A stretch of 64,000 bases of DNA from assembly GCA_963997925.1 (NCBI GenBank), contig CAXEOX010000002.1, forward strand, positions 1-64,000, given 5' to 3'. The notes under the pieces were generated by a model. It worked only from the letters and a program-made list of their open reading frames with translations, made no database searches and was not told the origin of the DNA. This document shows, piece by piece, positions 1 to 8,432 of this stretch. The position numbers and the translations under genes were made by a program. The stretch is from UBA11650 sp963997925. Lineage in GTDB: Bacteria > Chloroflexota > Dehalococcoidia > Lucifugimonadales > UBA3495. The stretch's first letter is position 1. Each line of letters starts with the position of its first letter.

Positions 1-87
1 GCTTCCATCACCAGATTCCCTCCCATCCGGTCCCAATTACTATGATCTGGGACATTCTTTGGTAGTTTTTAAATGAGGTGCACTAAT

Positions 88-110
88 CAAAAAGCCGGGT
101 TTCCCCGGCT
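88..110 (-). terminator. Intrinsic terminator, minus strand
   Basis: Read on the minus strand, a 7-bp stem AGCCGGG/CCCGGCT encloses a GAAA tetraloop and is followed by a short T run. The GNRA loop and T tract fit a Rho-independent terminator. It would end transcripts coming from the FKBP gene at 496-1428, or from whatever tRNA transcript once occupied 155-221. No cleavage or transcript data are available. Confidence 0.7.
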
Positions 111-154
111 CCACCAGAGCAGATAACTGGTCGCATTTTGCTTGGGTTCGTAGC

Positions 155-221
155 TACGGAGCCACACCGTTGAGGCATGGATAGATGCAAAGCAGGTGCT
201 CTCCCGCTGAGCTACACCCCC
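155..221 (-). pseudogene. tRNA-Ala(UGC) 5' half fragment
   Basis: Minus-strand reading from 221 gives a good acceptor 5' strand (GGGGGTG), a D-arm (GCTC...GAGC) and the 5' anticodon stem CCTGC with loop TTTGCA, as in tRNA-Ala(UGC). After the anticodon the sequence no longer pairs: the expected GCAGG and the T-arm and acceptor 3' strand are absent. It is therefore a 5' half, not a working gene. The part 155-200 is repeated at 363-408 with 38 of 46 identical bases by eye, and a weaker relative lies at 1521-1570. It may be an attachment-site scar of an integrated element that recombined at the anticodon loop. Confidence 0.6.
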
Positions 222-362
222 ACGTGGAACGAGACCATTGAGCGCAAATAGCCAACAACCGGAGAGGCCGCTGGCTCTAACTTTTCCGTCGGTTGCGCTG
301 CTGTAGAGATTATATCATCCTGCCCATCTAGTATTTGAGCGGGATATCCAACTGGCGGCAAA

Positions 363-408
363 TACGGAAGCACAGCGTTGAGGGCGGGAGATATGCAAAG
401 CAGGTGCT
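363..408 (-). repeat. Second copy of tRNA-Ala-derived repeat
   Basis: This 46-base stretch matches 155-200 at 38 positions by eye. It includes the anticodon-arm segment and the non-tRNA sequence that follows it, but not the acceptor or D-arm. Because the copies share sequence beyond the tRNA break point, the repeat was duplicated after the tRNA was broken. Confidence 0.55.
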
Positions 409-495
409 AGAGATGCAGACGTTCGACTAATATGGATCGGGCCAGTGCCGGAGATCCCACAACCACCAAACCTGGTTTCACTAACGGATCAAAAC

Positions 496-1428
496 CTAGC
501 GAAGTGCGATCAACTCGACCTCGAATCTCAGAGTCGCTCCCGGAGGTATGACACGGCCGGCGCCCCGGTCTCCATACGCTAATGCCGGAGGGATAATCAG
601 TTCCCGTTTGCCGCCTACTTTCATGGATCCTACGCCTTCTTCCCAGCCTTTAATCACCCGCCCTTGGCCAATCACAAACTCCAAGGGGTCCAGACCCTCG
701 GAACTGTCGAACTTGGTGCCGTTCAGAAGCCATCCGGTGTAGTGGACCACCGCGGTTGCGCCCGATCGGGCTTGGTACCCGGTTCCAATAACCAAGTCTT
801 TGTATTCCAATCCCGACGGTGTCGTGACGGTGCCTGTGGCTGATGTGGAGTTGGACTCGGATGTCGGCGGCGTTGGAATCTCCGTGGAGACCGGCGTCGC
901 GTCAAGATTGGCAGTAGGGATCGGAGTGGCTGACGACGGCGGCTCCGTCGCGATGAGAAAGGGCGTGTTTGTTAATACCGAAAAGTTTGCGACCGCTGTG
1001 TCTTCCCGGCCGAACCCAGTGGTCAATCCGATACCCATCGCGGCCACTGCGGCCACCGCAACCATCGCCACCAAGGCAATGGCGACCGGAACGGCGGGAA
1101 AGCTACGCCTCAAGATGGGAAGCACCAGTAATTGGCGGCGAGCGATTCCTCCATCTTTAGCGATGGAGAACTGCTCCCGCCCCGGCGTTCCGGCAAAATT
1201 CCCCTCCGGACGGAAGGACAGCGTAATCTCGTAATAATCTTCCCCTTCTTTCTGCTCCGCCACGTCGTAGACCATGCCGGCGCTCGCGAGGCCTTGACCA
1301 TAGTTGCCGGGCTCTTCCGCCGCCGTGCGCATCGCCAAGGTCCGGGCCTGTTGTAGTGAGATATAGCCCGGTGATTCGCCCTCGGTGGTGGTGTCGGATT
1401 TATCTTCGTGCTTATCTTCTTCGGCCAT
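496..1428 (-). CDS. Membrane-anchored FKBP-type peptidyl-prolyl isomerase
   Basis: This is a 310-residue protein whose C-terminal domain (about 203-310) is an FKBP fold, which catalyses cis-trans isomerisation at proline and acts as a folding chaperone. Recognisable stretches are VVHYTGWLLNGTKFDSS, GQGRVIKGWEEGV and IPPALAYGDRGAG, covering the usual active-site pocket residues. Residues 1-105 form an acidic cytoplasmic region with no family I recognise. Residues 111-137 form one hydrophobic membrane segment. Residues 145-200 are a Pro/Thr/Ser-rich linker. The layout places the isomerase outside the membrane. The gene stands alone, with a terminator-like hairpin 390 bases downstream. Confidence is high for the FKBP domain and low for the N-terminal part. 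Confidence 0.9.
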   Translation of the reverse strand: MAEEDKHEDKSDTTTEGESPGYISLQQARTLAMRTAAEEPGNYGQGLASAGMVYDVAEQKEGEDYYEITLSFRPEGNFAGTPGREQFSIAKDGGIARRQLLVLPILRRSFPAVPVAIALVAMVAVAAVAAMGIGLTTGFGREDTAVANFSVLTNTPFLIATEPPSSATPIPTANLDATPVSTEIPTPPTSESNSTSATGTVTTPSGLEYKDLVIGTGYQARSGATAVVHYTGWLLNGTKFDSSEGLDPLEFVIGQGRVIKGWEEGVGSMKVGGKRELIIPPALAYGDRGAGRVIPPGATLRFEVELIALR

Positions 1429-1808
1429 TTATCCATTCATCTCAAACGTAAAATCGATTGGCAGTATAACAGCAGCGAAGCGGCCAGGTTAGGGGCGCGT
1501 CGTCGGTAGGGTGGCGTAGTGGATGGGAGACATGCGAAGCAGGCGTTTCCCTGCTGAGTTGCTCCCGACGAAGTTGAGGCTGATTAGAGTAGGTCATTGT
1601 TGGTATGGATTGTGCGATAATATATTCTGCGACGTCCGGTCCACACTGGGCGACGACACGCCCTCGAGGAGTTGTAGCTCCGGCGAGGGCACTTTCATTT
1701 TAACGGCACTAGCTCGTTGAATCTCTACCATGAATCCTTGCCGGTGAATACGTTGCATAGCCTACGCTGCTGGCTACCAGGTCAGATCCGCCGAAGTGCG
1801 CCGGGATC
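1429..1808. other. Intergenic region with third tRNA-Ala-like relic
   Basis: I see no coding signal here. Positions 1521-1570 read on the minus strand resemble the tRNA-Ala fragment at 155-221: a CTCAGC D-arm-like block, then GCCTGCTTCGCAT in place of the anticodon arm. It is more diverged than the copy at 363-408, with insertions and substitutions. The rest shows no repeat or hairpin that I can support. Confidence 0.4.
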
Positions 1809-2510
1809 TCAACTAATCCTCGCCTCATCTTTCAGGAACGTCACCATGTGTTGGGCAATCTCCTCCCCGGCATCCTCCCGTAGGTAGTGTCCAGCGTTCT
1901 GGATTACCTGGAAGCGCCCGTTGGGGACCATATCGGCGATGCGTTGTCCTTCAGCTATCTTGAAGGCGATGTCCCCGTCGGAAAACATCACCAGCACCGG
2001 AACGTTCCAGGTCTGTAGGACGGTGTCTATCTTAGAGATGTAACCGGCGTTGGGATGCCGGCTGTTTCCGGGGATCATCTTCGGAAACGCCGCTATTCCC
2101 GCTCGGGAGGCCGCATCGGGATGAGGCATTCTGTATTGTTCCAGCACACTGGCTTCGACCGGACGCCGGAAAGGCCAGCCGTGCCGGAAGGCTATCTTAC
2201 TAAATACGTCCAGATTTCTGATTAGGAAACTGGAGAAGCCACCGTTCCGGAACGCCAAAGTGAATAGAAGTGGTATCGGTCTCATCCTGACCATGGTGTT
2301 GAGAATCACCATCGACCGAACGTTATCTTGATGGTCAATGGCATAGCGCAGGCTGATCGGCCCGCCCCAGTCCTGTCCGACGATGGTAACTCCCTTGAGT
2401 TGGAGCTTCTCTACAAGCCCCGTAACCAACTCGACGTGCCTTCGCAAAGTGTAGGCTGACTCGTTGGAGGGTTTATCCGACAGGCCAAAACGCATCAGGT
2501 CCGGACCCGG
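1809..2510 (-). pseudogene. 5'-truncated alpha/beta hydrolase (haloalkane dehalogenase-like)
   Basis: The readable part (228 residues from an ATG at 2495) has the nucleophile elbow GQDWGG with Asp, the acid loop in VMFSDGDIAF and the catalytic His in NAGHYLRED. These are features of haloalkane dehalogenases and related hydrolases. Codons just upstream of the ATG still encode IPGPDL, matching the family pattern PDLxGFGxSDKP. A TGA then closes the frame. About 60-70 N-terminal residues, including the HG oxyanion segment, are missing, so the product should be inactive. The break abuts another truncated gene on the opposite strand. An active short form is unlikely but not excluded. Confidence 0.75.
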
Positions 2511-2521
2511 AATACGTCATC

Positions 2522-2902
2522 GTGGTGCGGTTCGCTAATTACAGCGACCTTCGGCGATGGGAAGGCTCGCAACAACTCGCCGAGTGGCGCAACCGTTTGG
2601 AGCCGTTGCTGCGAGACGACCTGGCAGTCGATTCGGTCAGCGGCATGGAAACATGGTTCACCCTGCCGGGGCACTCCGTCATGGTGCCGCCGCCCAAATA
2701 CAAGATGGCGGTAGTCGCGACGATCGGAGCTTTACCCTTCGTGCTGGTTTTCATACCGTTCCTGATTGCTGTCCTCGATGGGGTAGTGCCGCCCATCGTC
2801 GTGGCGCTGATAATCCTGTTTGTTATGTCAATCGCGATGACCTGGGGAACCATGCCTTTGCTTTCGTGGCTCGCTCGGCGGTGGCTCTACCCGGTCAAGT
2901 AA
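2522..2902 (+). pseudogene. 5'-truncated antibiotic-biosynthesis-monooxygenase membrane protein
   Basis: The 126-residue frame begins at GTG, but homology-like sequence (GPDPEYVIVVRF) continues upstream of it into the neighbouring hydrolase fragment. The content fits the C-terminal half of ABM-domain proteins that carry membrane helices: a final ABM strand-helix (ANYSDLRRW...SQQ), the stretch ETWFTLPG, then two hydrophobic segments at about 62-84 and 88-110 and a basic end LARRWLYPVK. A full member would have roughly 60-80 more N-terminal residues. It appears to be a remnant produced by the same rearrangement that truncated the hydrolase at 1809-2510. Confidence 0.65.
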
Positions 2903-2908
2903 GTCCGG

Positions 2909-3475
2909 CTATCTCCGCGGCGCAAAACCGAAGCCCAGTCCGGCCAGGAATGATCCGGCGAGGCCCAAAGCCATGTCGCCCAGAGTGTCCTGATAGGCCG
3001 TCGCCAGCTCGGGTGAGTTGCGGATGAAGGCAAGGTATTCGGCAATCTCCCACAGGATGGCGGTTGCCGCTCCGAACCCCACCACCAACCCCAACGTCGT
3101 CCACGAACTGAAACGAGGCCGCCAGATCGCGCCCATCGCCCCCGACAGCAACGCCCAGTTGACCAAGTGATTGGCGTCGTCCCACCACTCGATGGCGTCA
3201 TAGAAATCCAGGGCGTTGCCCACGGTATCTATAAGGAAGGGCAGAGTCAGCAGGATGTCGGCGGCGTATAAGTAGCCGGGCTTGCGGCCTCGCACCGCCC
3301 AGATAACCGGGATAATCAGGGCGGCGATGGGGTAGGTGGCCAGCCGCCAGACGAAGGCTTTGCCCTCGAATTGTTGCAGGCCCGAGAACGCCCCGAAAGC
3401 CAGCAGGCAAACCAAAGCGGCTTTCACGGCTATATCTAGCCAGAAAGCCGCTGAGTATTTTCCCAGGTTTGTCAC
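2909..3475 (-). CDS. Polytopic membrane protein, YjdF/DUF2238-like
   Basis: This 188-residue integral membrane protein has about five hydrophobic segments. Conserved-looking polar signatures sit between them: YDAIEWWDDANHLVNW, ILWEIAEY and YQDTLGDMALGLAGS. The pattern of Asp/His/Glu residues next to membrane helices resembles the YjdF/DUF2238 group, whose function is not established. The gene ends six bases from the end of the opposite-strand ABM remnant. Assignment rests on motif memory only, so the family name is tentative while the membrane topology is clear. Confidence 0.6.
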   Translation of the reverse strand: MTNLGKYSAAFWLDIAVKAALVCLLAFGAFSGLQQFEGKAFVWRLATYPIAALIIPVIWAVRGRKPGYLYAADILLTLPFLIDTVGNALDFYDAIEWWDDANHLVNWALLSGAMGAIWRPRFSSWTTLGLVVGFGAATAILWEIAEYLAFIRNSPELATAYQDTLGDMALGLAGSFLAGLGFGFAPRR

Positions 3476-3540
3476 CAGGCCGGTCCCCTCAACACTGCCA
3501 CGTCATCCTCCACCCGGCCCCTGGCCTTATGAAGTTGGTG

Positions 3541-4533
3541 CTATGCCGTCACCTTGGCAGAGTCAGCGAAGGCGGGCATCACTTCCTTGGCGAATCGGCG
3601 CAATGTCTCGATACCCGCCGGACAGTTCAGCAAGATGTATTCGATGCCAGCGTCCTTAAGGTCTTGTATCTTCTCGGCCACTTGGTCGGGCGTGCCGTAG
3701 ATGGTCCCCAGTTCGGCGATCTCGCGCGTGTCTTCGAAGTCGGGACGTTGGGCCAAGTTCTGGGTCCGGCGGCGCCCCGCCATCCGGGCATCGATCGCCG
3801 CATCGTATTCGGCCTTGGTGTCGACGATGTTGACCGAGCGGGCCACGCCAACCCTCATGGGGTCGAATGTCTCGCCTTTGGCTTCGACCAGAGACTTGAA
3901 CAGGTTCACTTCCTCGACGATGGTTTCAAAGGAGTCGTACTGGCCCAGCAGCATGTCGAAGCCGTAGTCGGCCACCTGCGTGATGGACCGGGGACTCCCG
4001 GCTCCCATCCACAGTTTGGGGTGGGGCTTCTGGACGCTGGGCGGCTCGACGACGATGTCGTCGTACTGCCAGTAGGTCCCTTTGTGGGACCAAGGGGTGT
4101 CCGATGTCCAGGCCTTCATCATCACTTCCAGACATTCCACGAAGCGAGCGTCCGACTCTTCGATGGGGACTGAAAAGCCCTCGAACTCCCGTTGCCGGTA
4201 TCCCTTTCCGATGCCGGCGTCGACCCGGCCGTCGGAAAGCAGGTCCAGGGTGGCGATCTGCTCGGCCAGCAGAACGGGGTTGTGCCACGGCAGCACCATG
4301 ACCGCCGTGCCCAGCCTCAGAGTCTTGGTGCGGGCGCCGATCCAGGTGAGCAGGTTCAGCGACGCCGACACCTGGCCGAAGCCGGTGAAGTGGTGTTCCA
4401 CTAAAAAGGTACTGTGATAACCCAGGGCCTCCGCTTCAATGTTGCGGTCCACAAACTCCCGAAACCCGGCCCCACTGTCATCATTAGGACCGCCCCGCCT
4501 AGCCTGAGCGCTCCCGAACATTCCAAACTGCAT
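3541..4533 (-). CDS. LLM class flavin-dependent monooxygenase
   Basis: This 330-residue protein is of the bacterial luciferase-like TIM-barrel family, which uses reduced FMN or F420 and O2 to oxidise organic substrates. Supporting stretches are YHSTFLVEHHFT near residue 45, LRLGTAVMVLPWHNPVLLAEQIATLDLLSDGRVDAGIGKGY at about 73-112, and the C-terminal PDQVAEKIQDLKDAGIEYILL. Length is normal for the family. It starts at ATG 4533 with FGMFGSAQARRGG and stands alone on the minus strand. It is one of four LLM paralogues in the window. The substrate cannot be read from sequence. Confidence 0.9.
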   Translation of the reverse strand: MQFGMFGSAQARRGGPNDDSGAGFREFVDRNIEAEALGYHSTFLVEHHFTGFGQVSASLNLLTWIGARTKTLRLGTAVMVLPWHNPVLLAEQIATLDLLSDGRVDAGIGKGYRQREFEGFSVPIEESDARFVECLEVMMKAWTSDTPWSHKGTYWQYDDIVVEPPSVQKPHPKLWMGAGSPRSITQVADYGFDMLLGQYDSFETIVEEVNLFKSLVEAKGETFDPMRVGVARSVNIVDTKAEYDAAIDARMAGRRRTQNLAQRPDFEDTREIAELGTIYGTPDQVAEKIQDLKDAGIEYILLNCPAGIETLRRFAKEVMPAFADSAKVTA

Positions 4534-4637
4534 CGTTACTCCTGATATTGATTATTTAGCTTGTTGGGTGTGCGTGATGGCACAACATCCAGGATAACAT
4601 GGTAGGGAAATGGGCAACAAGGCTCTCTGTAACGCAA

Positions 4638-5276
4638 TTAATTCCGGTCGATCAGTTTCTGAATATCTCTTTGGATTGAACGCAATGTATGGTTCGACTG
4701 GGGACCTGTGTTAGTATCCCAATCCCACTCTATACGTAACTCGTTTGATAGCTGCTCTGCCCAGTTAACTTGCTCGAACAGGTCATTATTTTCAAGATTT
4801 GGCGACTCGAATGCGGCGTGAAAACTGACGTCCAATGTCACAGTGCCGAAATTCTGGTTGTTAAATTCTGATTGCGGATAAGCTGGTTTACCAATATTCG
4901 GTAATCCGGCAAACCATACCGCAGGCCTAACTTGAATCCTAATCTCAAAACAACCTGGTAATTTTAAGACCACCGTTGAAACAGACGAGTGCCATTGAGG
5001 TTCATAGTCTATCGTGAGAATCGTTCCTGGCGGCAAGCAAATAACTGATCGACCTAAAATAGATGGTCGCCAGTCAAATCCTAATTGAGATAATAGGGAT
5101 TCGGGGTTTGGACCAGGCAGCAAATTGACGTCGAACTCATGCGATTCGGTGGGTAATCTAGTCGATTGACTGCCATCTGATGTGTGTCGGATATCAACTT
5201 TCCAAGAGTGGCCATAGGTCCATGCCATTTGGCCTAATATGCAATAGGGGAGAATTTCTGAGAGGAAATTCATCAT
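4638..5276 (-). pseudogene. C-terminal half of AlbA_2-type gene split by TAG
   Basis: This open frame (212 residues) lies in the same reading frame as the AlbA_2 gene at 5286-5903, separated from it only by one TAG and three sense codons. I do not recognise a domain in it. It is AT-richer than its surroundings and ends in a likely helix (RSIQRDIQKLIDRN). Reading through the stop would give a protein of about 421 residues whose junction (DPQKEELLRL-x-NRHMMNFLSEILPYCILG) looks like continuous helical sequence. I read it as the second half of one gene. A separate protein starting at the ATG pair at 5276 is possible, since the spacing would permit reinitiation. Confidence 0.55.
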
Positions 5277-5285
5277 GTGTCGGTT

Positions 5286-5903
5286 CTACAATCGCAACAA
5301 CTCTTCCTTTTGCGGGTCCGTCAGGTTTTGAAACACCGGTACGAGATGATGATTTATCAATCGTCCACTCGCGGAGAACGAACTTAACGAGACGTCGCTT
5401 CGCCGATACGGAACTCGAACTCTGAACCGATCAAAAACCGCGGGCTCGCGTTGATGGAAAAACATCCACTCCAGAGTTCGGTCGTCAATAAACCTCGATC
5501 CAGTATCAGTCCGCACATAGTAGCGCCGGGTTCGGATTTCATGCAGACTCCTCCTCACCACTGCGACTGGAATCCCTCTCCGCCTTCGGATGACTAGGTC
5601 CAGAACCATACCGATTTCGCCATAAAATAATCTGGGGCTGACATCGGCTAGTGGGCTGGTACTATCCCGAATCAAGTGTCCAATTCGCTCAATTTCTTCG
5701 TCAGCGTCGAATGTTTCGCCTTCAACTGAACCGTCGTCTTGAAGACCAAATAGTAAATGACCGCCATCTCTGTTGGAAAACGCGGACAGCTGCTCTAATA
5801 TTTCGCTAGAATCTCTAAACATCGAAATCCTTTTGAATTCAACAGACTTTGATTCCCCGCTAGATATAAGCTTTTTTAGTTCCTCAAAACTCAATTGCTC
5901 CAT
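5286..5903 (-). pseudogene. AlbA_2 (Schlafen-type) DNA-binding domain protein, N-terminal part
   Basis: Residues 1-110 match the AlbA_2 domain found in Schlafen-like and transcription-associated bacterial proteins: ESKSVEFKRISMFRDSSEILEQLSAFSNRDGGHLLFGLQDDGSV is the typical EFK...AFSNxxGGxLxFGxxDDG core. A beta-rich stretch follows (HEIRTRRYYVRTDTGSRFIDDRTLEWMF). The frame stops at TAG (5286-5288), and the same frame continues in 4638-5276, so this is probably the front half of a gene broken by a nonsense mutation. Such genes often sit in accessory or defence regions, and the locus is AT-richer than its neighbours, which suggests transfer. Confidence 0.7.
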
Positions 5904-6432
5904 TGCCCACTCTACCTTTTGTTTAGCTCCTAAATTTCGGATGCAGAATTTGAGATAAGTTTGCGGTCACTCAGGGTTTACTATTTAGGAAGGGAAAATA
6001 AGCTAAAACATAGAGGTATATTACTAATCACCTAGATTCATGTTAAGGCGATGTCTGTGATATCGAAGAGCAGTCCGCTGTGAGGGGAATGGTCCGGTTT
6101 GCGTCTGTGTAGGATCAATTGGCGAAGTTGAGGTGCCTCCAAATGAGTCTTGTTTCACTCGAACCCGACCCACGGCAAGTCCTTTGGTAAAACTAATTCG
6201 CAGATTGGTCCGCCTAGCGGTCCGGAATCGAAGAAACTTGGCAAACCAGTCGTAACCATCTGTCCAAACCGCCCCTAACGTACTCCTGCTAAACCATCAC
6301 CTCCAAATTTACTCAATCTCTACAAACCTGCTACCGGGGCCTTTCCCGGGCCTACTGCGCTGCGGCCGTCGCGGCCTCTTCCGTCGCAGCGGTAGCCTAG
6401 AAGCTCCGTGTGCCGCGCCCCCAAACAAAGAC
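5904..6432. other. Long non-coding gap, possible relic
   Basis: This 529-base gap has no start-codon-led gene that I can support. On the minus strand a frame of about 90 codons is open from roughly 6300 to 6030 and reads in a protein-like way (VWTDGYDWFAKFLRFR...), but it has no usable start and matches no family I know. It may be a decayed gene next to the broken AlbA_2 locus. No tRNA, hairpin terminator or repeat stands out. Confidence 0.3.
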
Positions 6433-7707
6433 CTAATCCACACCGCTGCTTTGAGTCCCCAATATCCGGACCTCCACCCGATGTATCTTCACCGCCCGCA
6501 TCCCCTTCACTTCCAGGTGTATATCGCCATATCGGAATGACTCTCCTTCCTGGGGGATGTGGCCTAGTTGCTCTAGGACGAAACCGGCCAATGTTTGGTA
6601 TTCGCCTTCCGGGAGGTCTATGCCAAAGTTCTCGTTGGCTTCCAGGATGGACATGGCGGCGAGTACGTCGTATTGGCCCTGGCCGACGGCCACAAACTCT
6701 TCCTCGGCTGGCTCTCCCTCCTCTCCCACGGGGCCCACTATGACCTCCAGAAGTTGCATCAGGGTCACCACGCCGGCTACCCCACCGTGCTCATTGACCG
6801 TGATTGCCATCTGCTGTCCGAGTGCCCTGAGTTCGTCGAAAAGGTCGTCCACCGGCTTGGTCTCGGGAACGAAGTGGACGGGTCTCAAAGCAGTAGTCAC
6901 GCTATCCTGGGGCTGGATGGTTCCCAGGGCCACTTCCTCTAACAAGTCTTTAACCGACAGGATACCGACGATGTTCTCCCGGTCCCCGTCAAACACCGGA
7001 AATCTTGTAAAAGTGGTGCGAGCGTAGATGGGAAGGAAATCTTGAAGGGTAGTGTTTAGCTCCACAAAGATTATCTCGGTCCTCGGCGTCATCACATCGC
7101 CCACTCGAAGATCCCCGAAGTGGAACACCTTTTCCAGCAAGTCGGCCTCACCCTTCTCCACTCCACCCTCGATCTCAGCCACATCGATGAGGGCCCGAAT
7201 CTCCCTTTCGCTGACCAAGCGATTACCGGAGAGACCGAAGATTCGCTCAACCATCCGGCTATACATCTCTAGGACCAAGACAATCGGGAAGAAGAGTATC
7301 TGGGCGGCTTGGAGCGGCCGGATCAGAATCAAAGCCAGGCGTTCGGCGTTCTTGGTGGCAATCACCTTGGGGAGAATCTCACCGAACAGCAGCAGCAACA
7401 CGGTGACGCCCCCAACGGATGCCCCCACCGCCCAGTTGGGGCTTAGGTAGGAGCCCGCCAAAGTCGTGCCCAAAGCGGCGGCGGCGACGTTGACCAGATT
7501 GTTGCCCGTTAGGACGGTGGGCAAAAGCTTTTCAGGATGACTGGCAAGCTCTTCCACCTTCTCGGCGCCCTTAACTTTATCCAGTACCAGGGCGGCTAAC
7601 CTGCTGCGCTGGACCGACAGGAAGGCCGCCTCCGACCCAGCGAAGAAGGCTGACAACAATACGGCAAAACCCAGCAGAACCAGCCTGATCGCATCACTTG
7701 TCTCCAT
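6433..7707 (-). CDS. CNNM/CorC-type transporter-associated protein (hemolysin family)
   Basis: This 424-residue membrane protein has the standard three-part layout. A CNNM/DUF21 region of about four membrane segments spans residues 5-190 (FAGSEAAFLSVQRSRL, GNNLVNVAAAALGTTLAGS). A CBS-domain pair lies at about 205-330 (GDVMTPRTEIIFVELNTTL, ENIVGILSVKDLLEE, HGGVAGVVTLMQLLEVIVG). A C-terminal CorC_HlyC domain lies at about 345-420 (YQTLAGFVLEQLGHIPQEGE). Family members are linked to Mg2+ or Co2+ movement or homeostasis. It is full length and starts at ATG 7707. The old name hemolysin does not indicate toxicity. It has no obvious operon partner. Confidence 0.92.
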   Translation of the reverse strand: METSDAIRLVLLGFAVLLSAFFAGSEAAFLSVQRSRLAALVLDKVKGAEKVEELASHPEKLLPTVLTGNNLVNVAAAALGTTLAGSYLSPNWAVGASVGGVTVLLLLFGEILPKVIATKNAERLALILIRPLQAAQILFFPIVLVLEMYSRMVERIFGLSGNRLVSEREIRALIDVAEIEGGVEKGEADLLEKVFHFGDLRVGDVMTPRTEIIFVELNTTLQDFLPIYARTTFTRFPVFDGDRENIVGILSVKDLLEEVALGTIQPQDSVTTALRPVHFVPETKPVDDLFDELRALGQQMAITVNEHGGVAGVVTLMQLLEVIVGPVGEEGEPAEEEFVAVGQGQYDVLAAMSILEANENFGIDLPEGEYQTLAGFVLEQLGHIPQEGESFRYGDIHLEVKGMRAVKIHRVEVRILGTQSSGVD

Positions 7708-7829
7708 TGAACCGAACCCCTCCGCTCCGAATCGAAAGTTCGCCGATGTTTATCATCGCACCACCAGCTGCCAAACTCCAATTCCTGGGCCGTCCGTCGG
7801 TCTACATGTCGTTTTCTAGGATTCCTCCC

Positions 7830-8300
7830 TTAATCCGCCACCTCGACAATCATCTCGATCTCGATGCAAGTGCTGTTGGGGCCTTCGCCTTTCTCTAGGC
7901 CGACGGCGCTTCGGGCGTGGCGGCCTCGTTCGCCGTAGAGATTGCCTAGAAGTTCGGTTGCGCCGTTGGCGACTTGGGATTCGCCGCCGAATCCGGGAGC
8001 CGAGTTGACCATGCACAGGAGCTTGACGATCCGGGTGACCTTGTCCAGGTCGCCAATCTCCGATTTCAGACCGGCCAGGCAGTTGAGCATGGTGCGCTGG
8101 GCGGCTGCTTGCCCCTGCTCGATGGTCACGTCCCGGCCAAGCTTGCCCGGATGAAGCAGGGTGCCATCCGGCATCCGAGCCCCATGTCCGCCGACGAATA
8201 CCAGGTTTCCGGTGCGGACGGCAGCGGCGCGGTGGGCCGCCGGAGTGGGTGACACGGGCAGTTCCAGCCCCATTTCCTTCAGCTTGTTCTCTATCTCCAT
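7830..8300 (-). CDS. RidA/YjgF-family protein
   Basis: This 156-residue protein is of the RidA (YjgF/YER057c/UK114) group, a trimeric fold that often hydrolyses reactive enamines and imines. The sequence shows the YjgF_endoribonc pattern with LVFVGGHGARMPDG, GQAAAQRTMLNCLAGLKSEIGDLDKVTRIVKLL and a hydrophobic C-terminus CIEIEMIVEVAD. It resembles the longer subgroup with an N-terminal MEIENKLKEMGLELP extension. The reading frame is open for a long way upstream, but that part is the antisense of the LLM gene. I chose ATG 8300 because family similarity begins exactly there. It is divergent with the monooxygenase at 8433. Confidence 0.88.
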   Translation of the reverse strand: MEIENKLKEMGLELPVSPTPAAHRAAAVRTGNLVFVGGHGARMPDGTLLHPGKLGRDVTIEQGQAAAQRTMLNCLAGLKSEIGDLDKVTRIVKLLCMVNSAPGFGGESQVANGATELLGNLYGERGRHARSAVGLEKGEGPNSTCIEIEMIVEVAD

Positions 8301-8432
8301 GGTAAAACCTCCAACGTTTTGTGGGCCAACTATAGCCGATTGTCCCGGTTGAGGCGATTTGCCTCTCCCGCCGCGCCTCGATGTCCTATATACTCGCCCT
8401 GAAATCATTGGCAACAGGAGGTCCGGGCCCAG

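Noticed and set aside
6030..6300. Start-less minus-strand frame of about 90 codons
   Set aside because: No start codon and no recognised family. Mentioned only as a possible relic.
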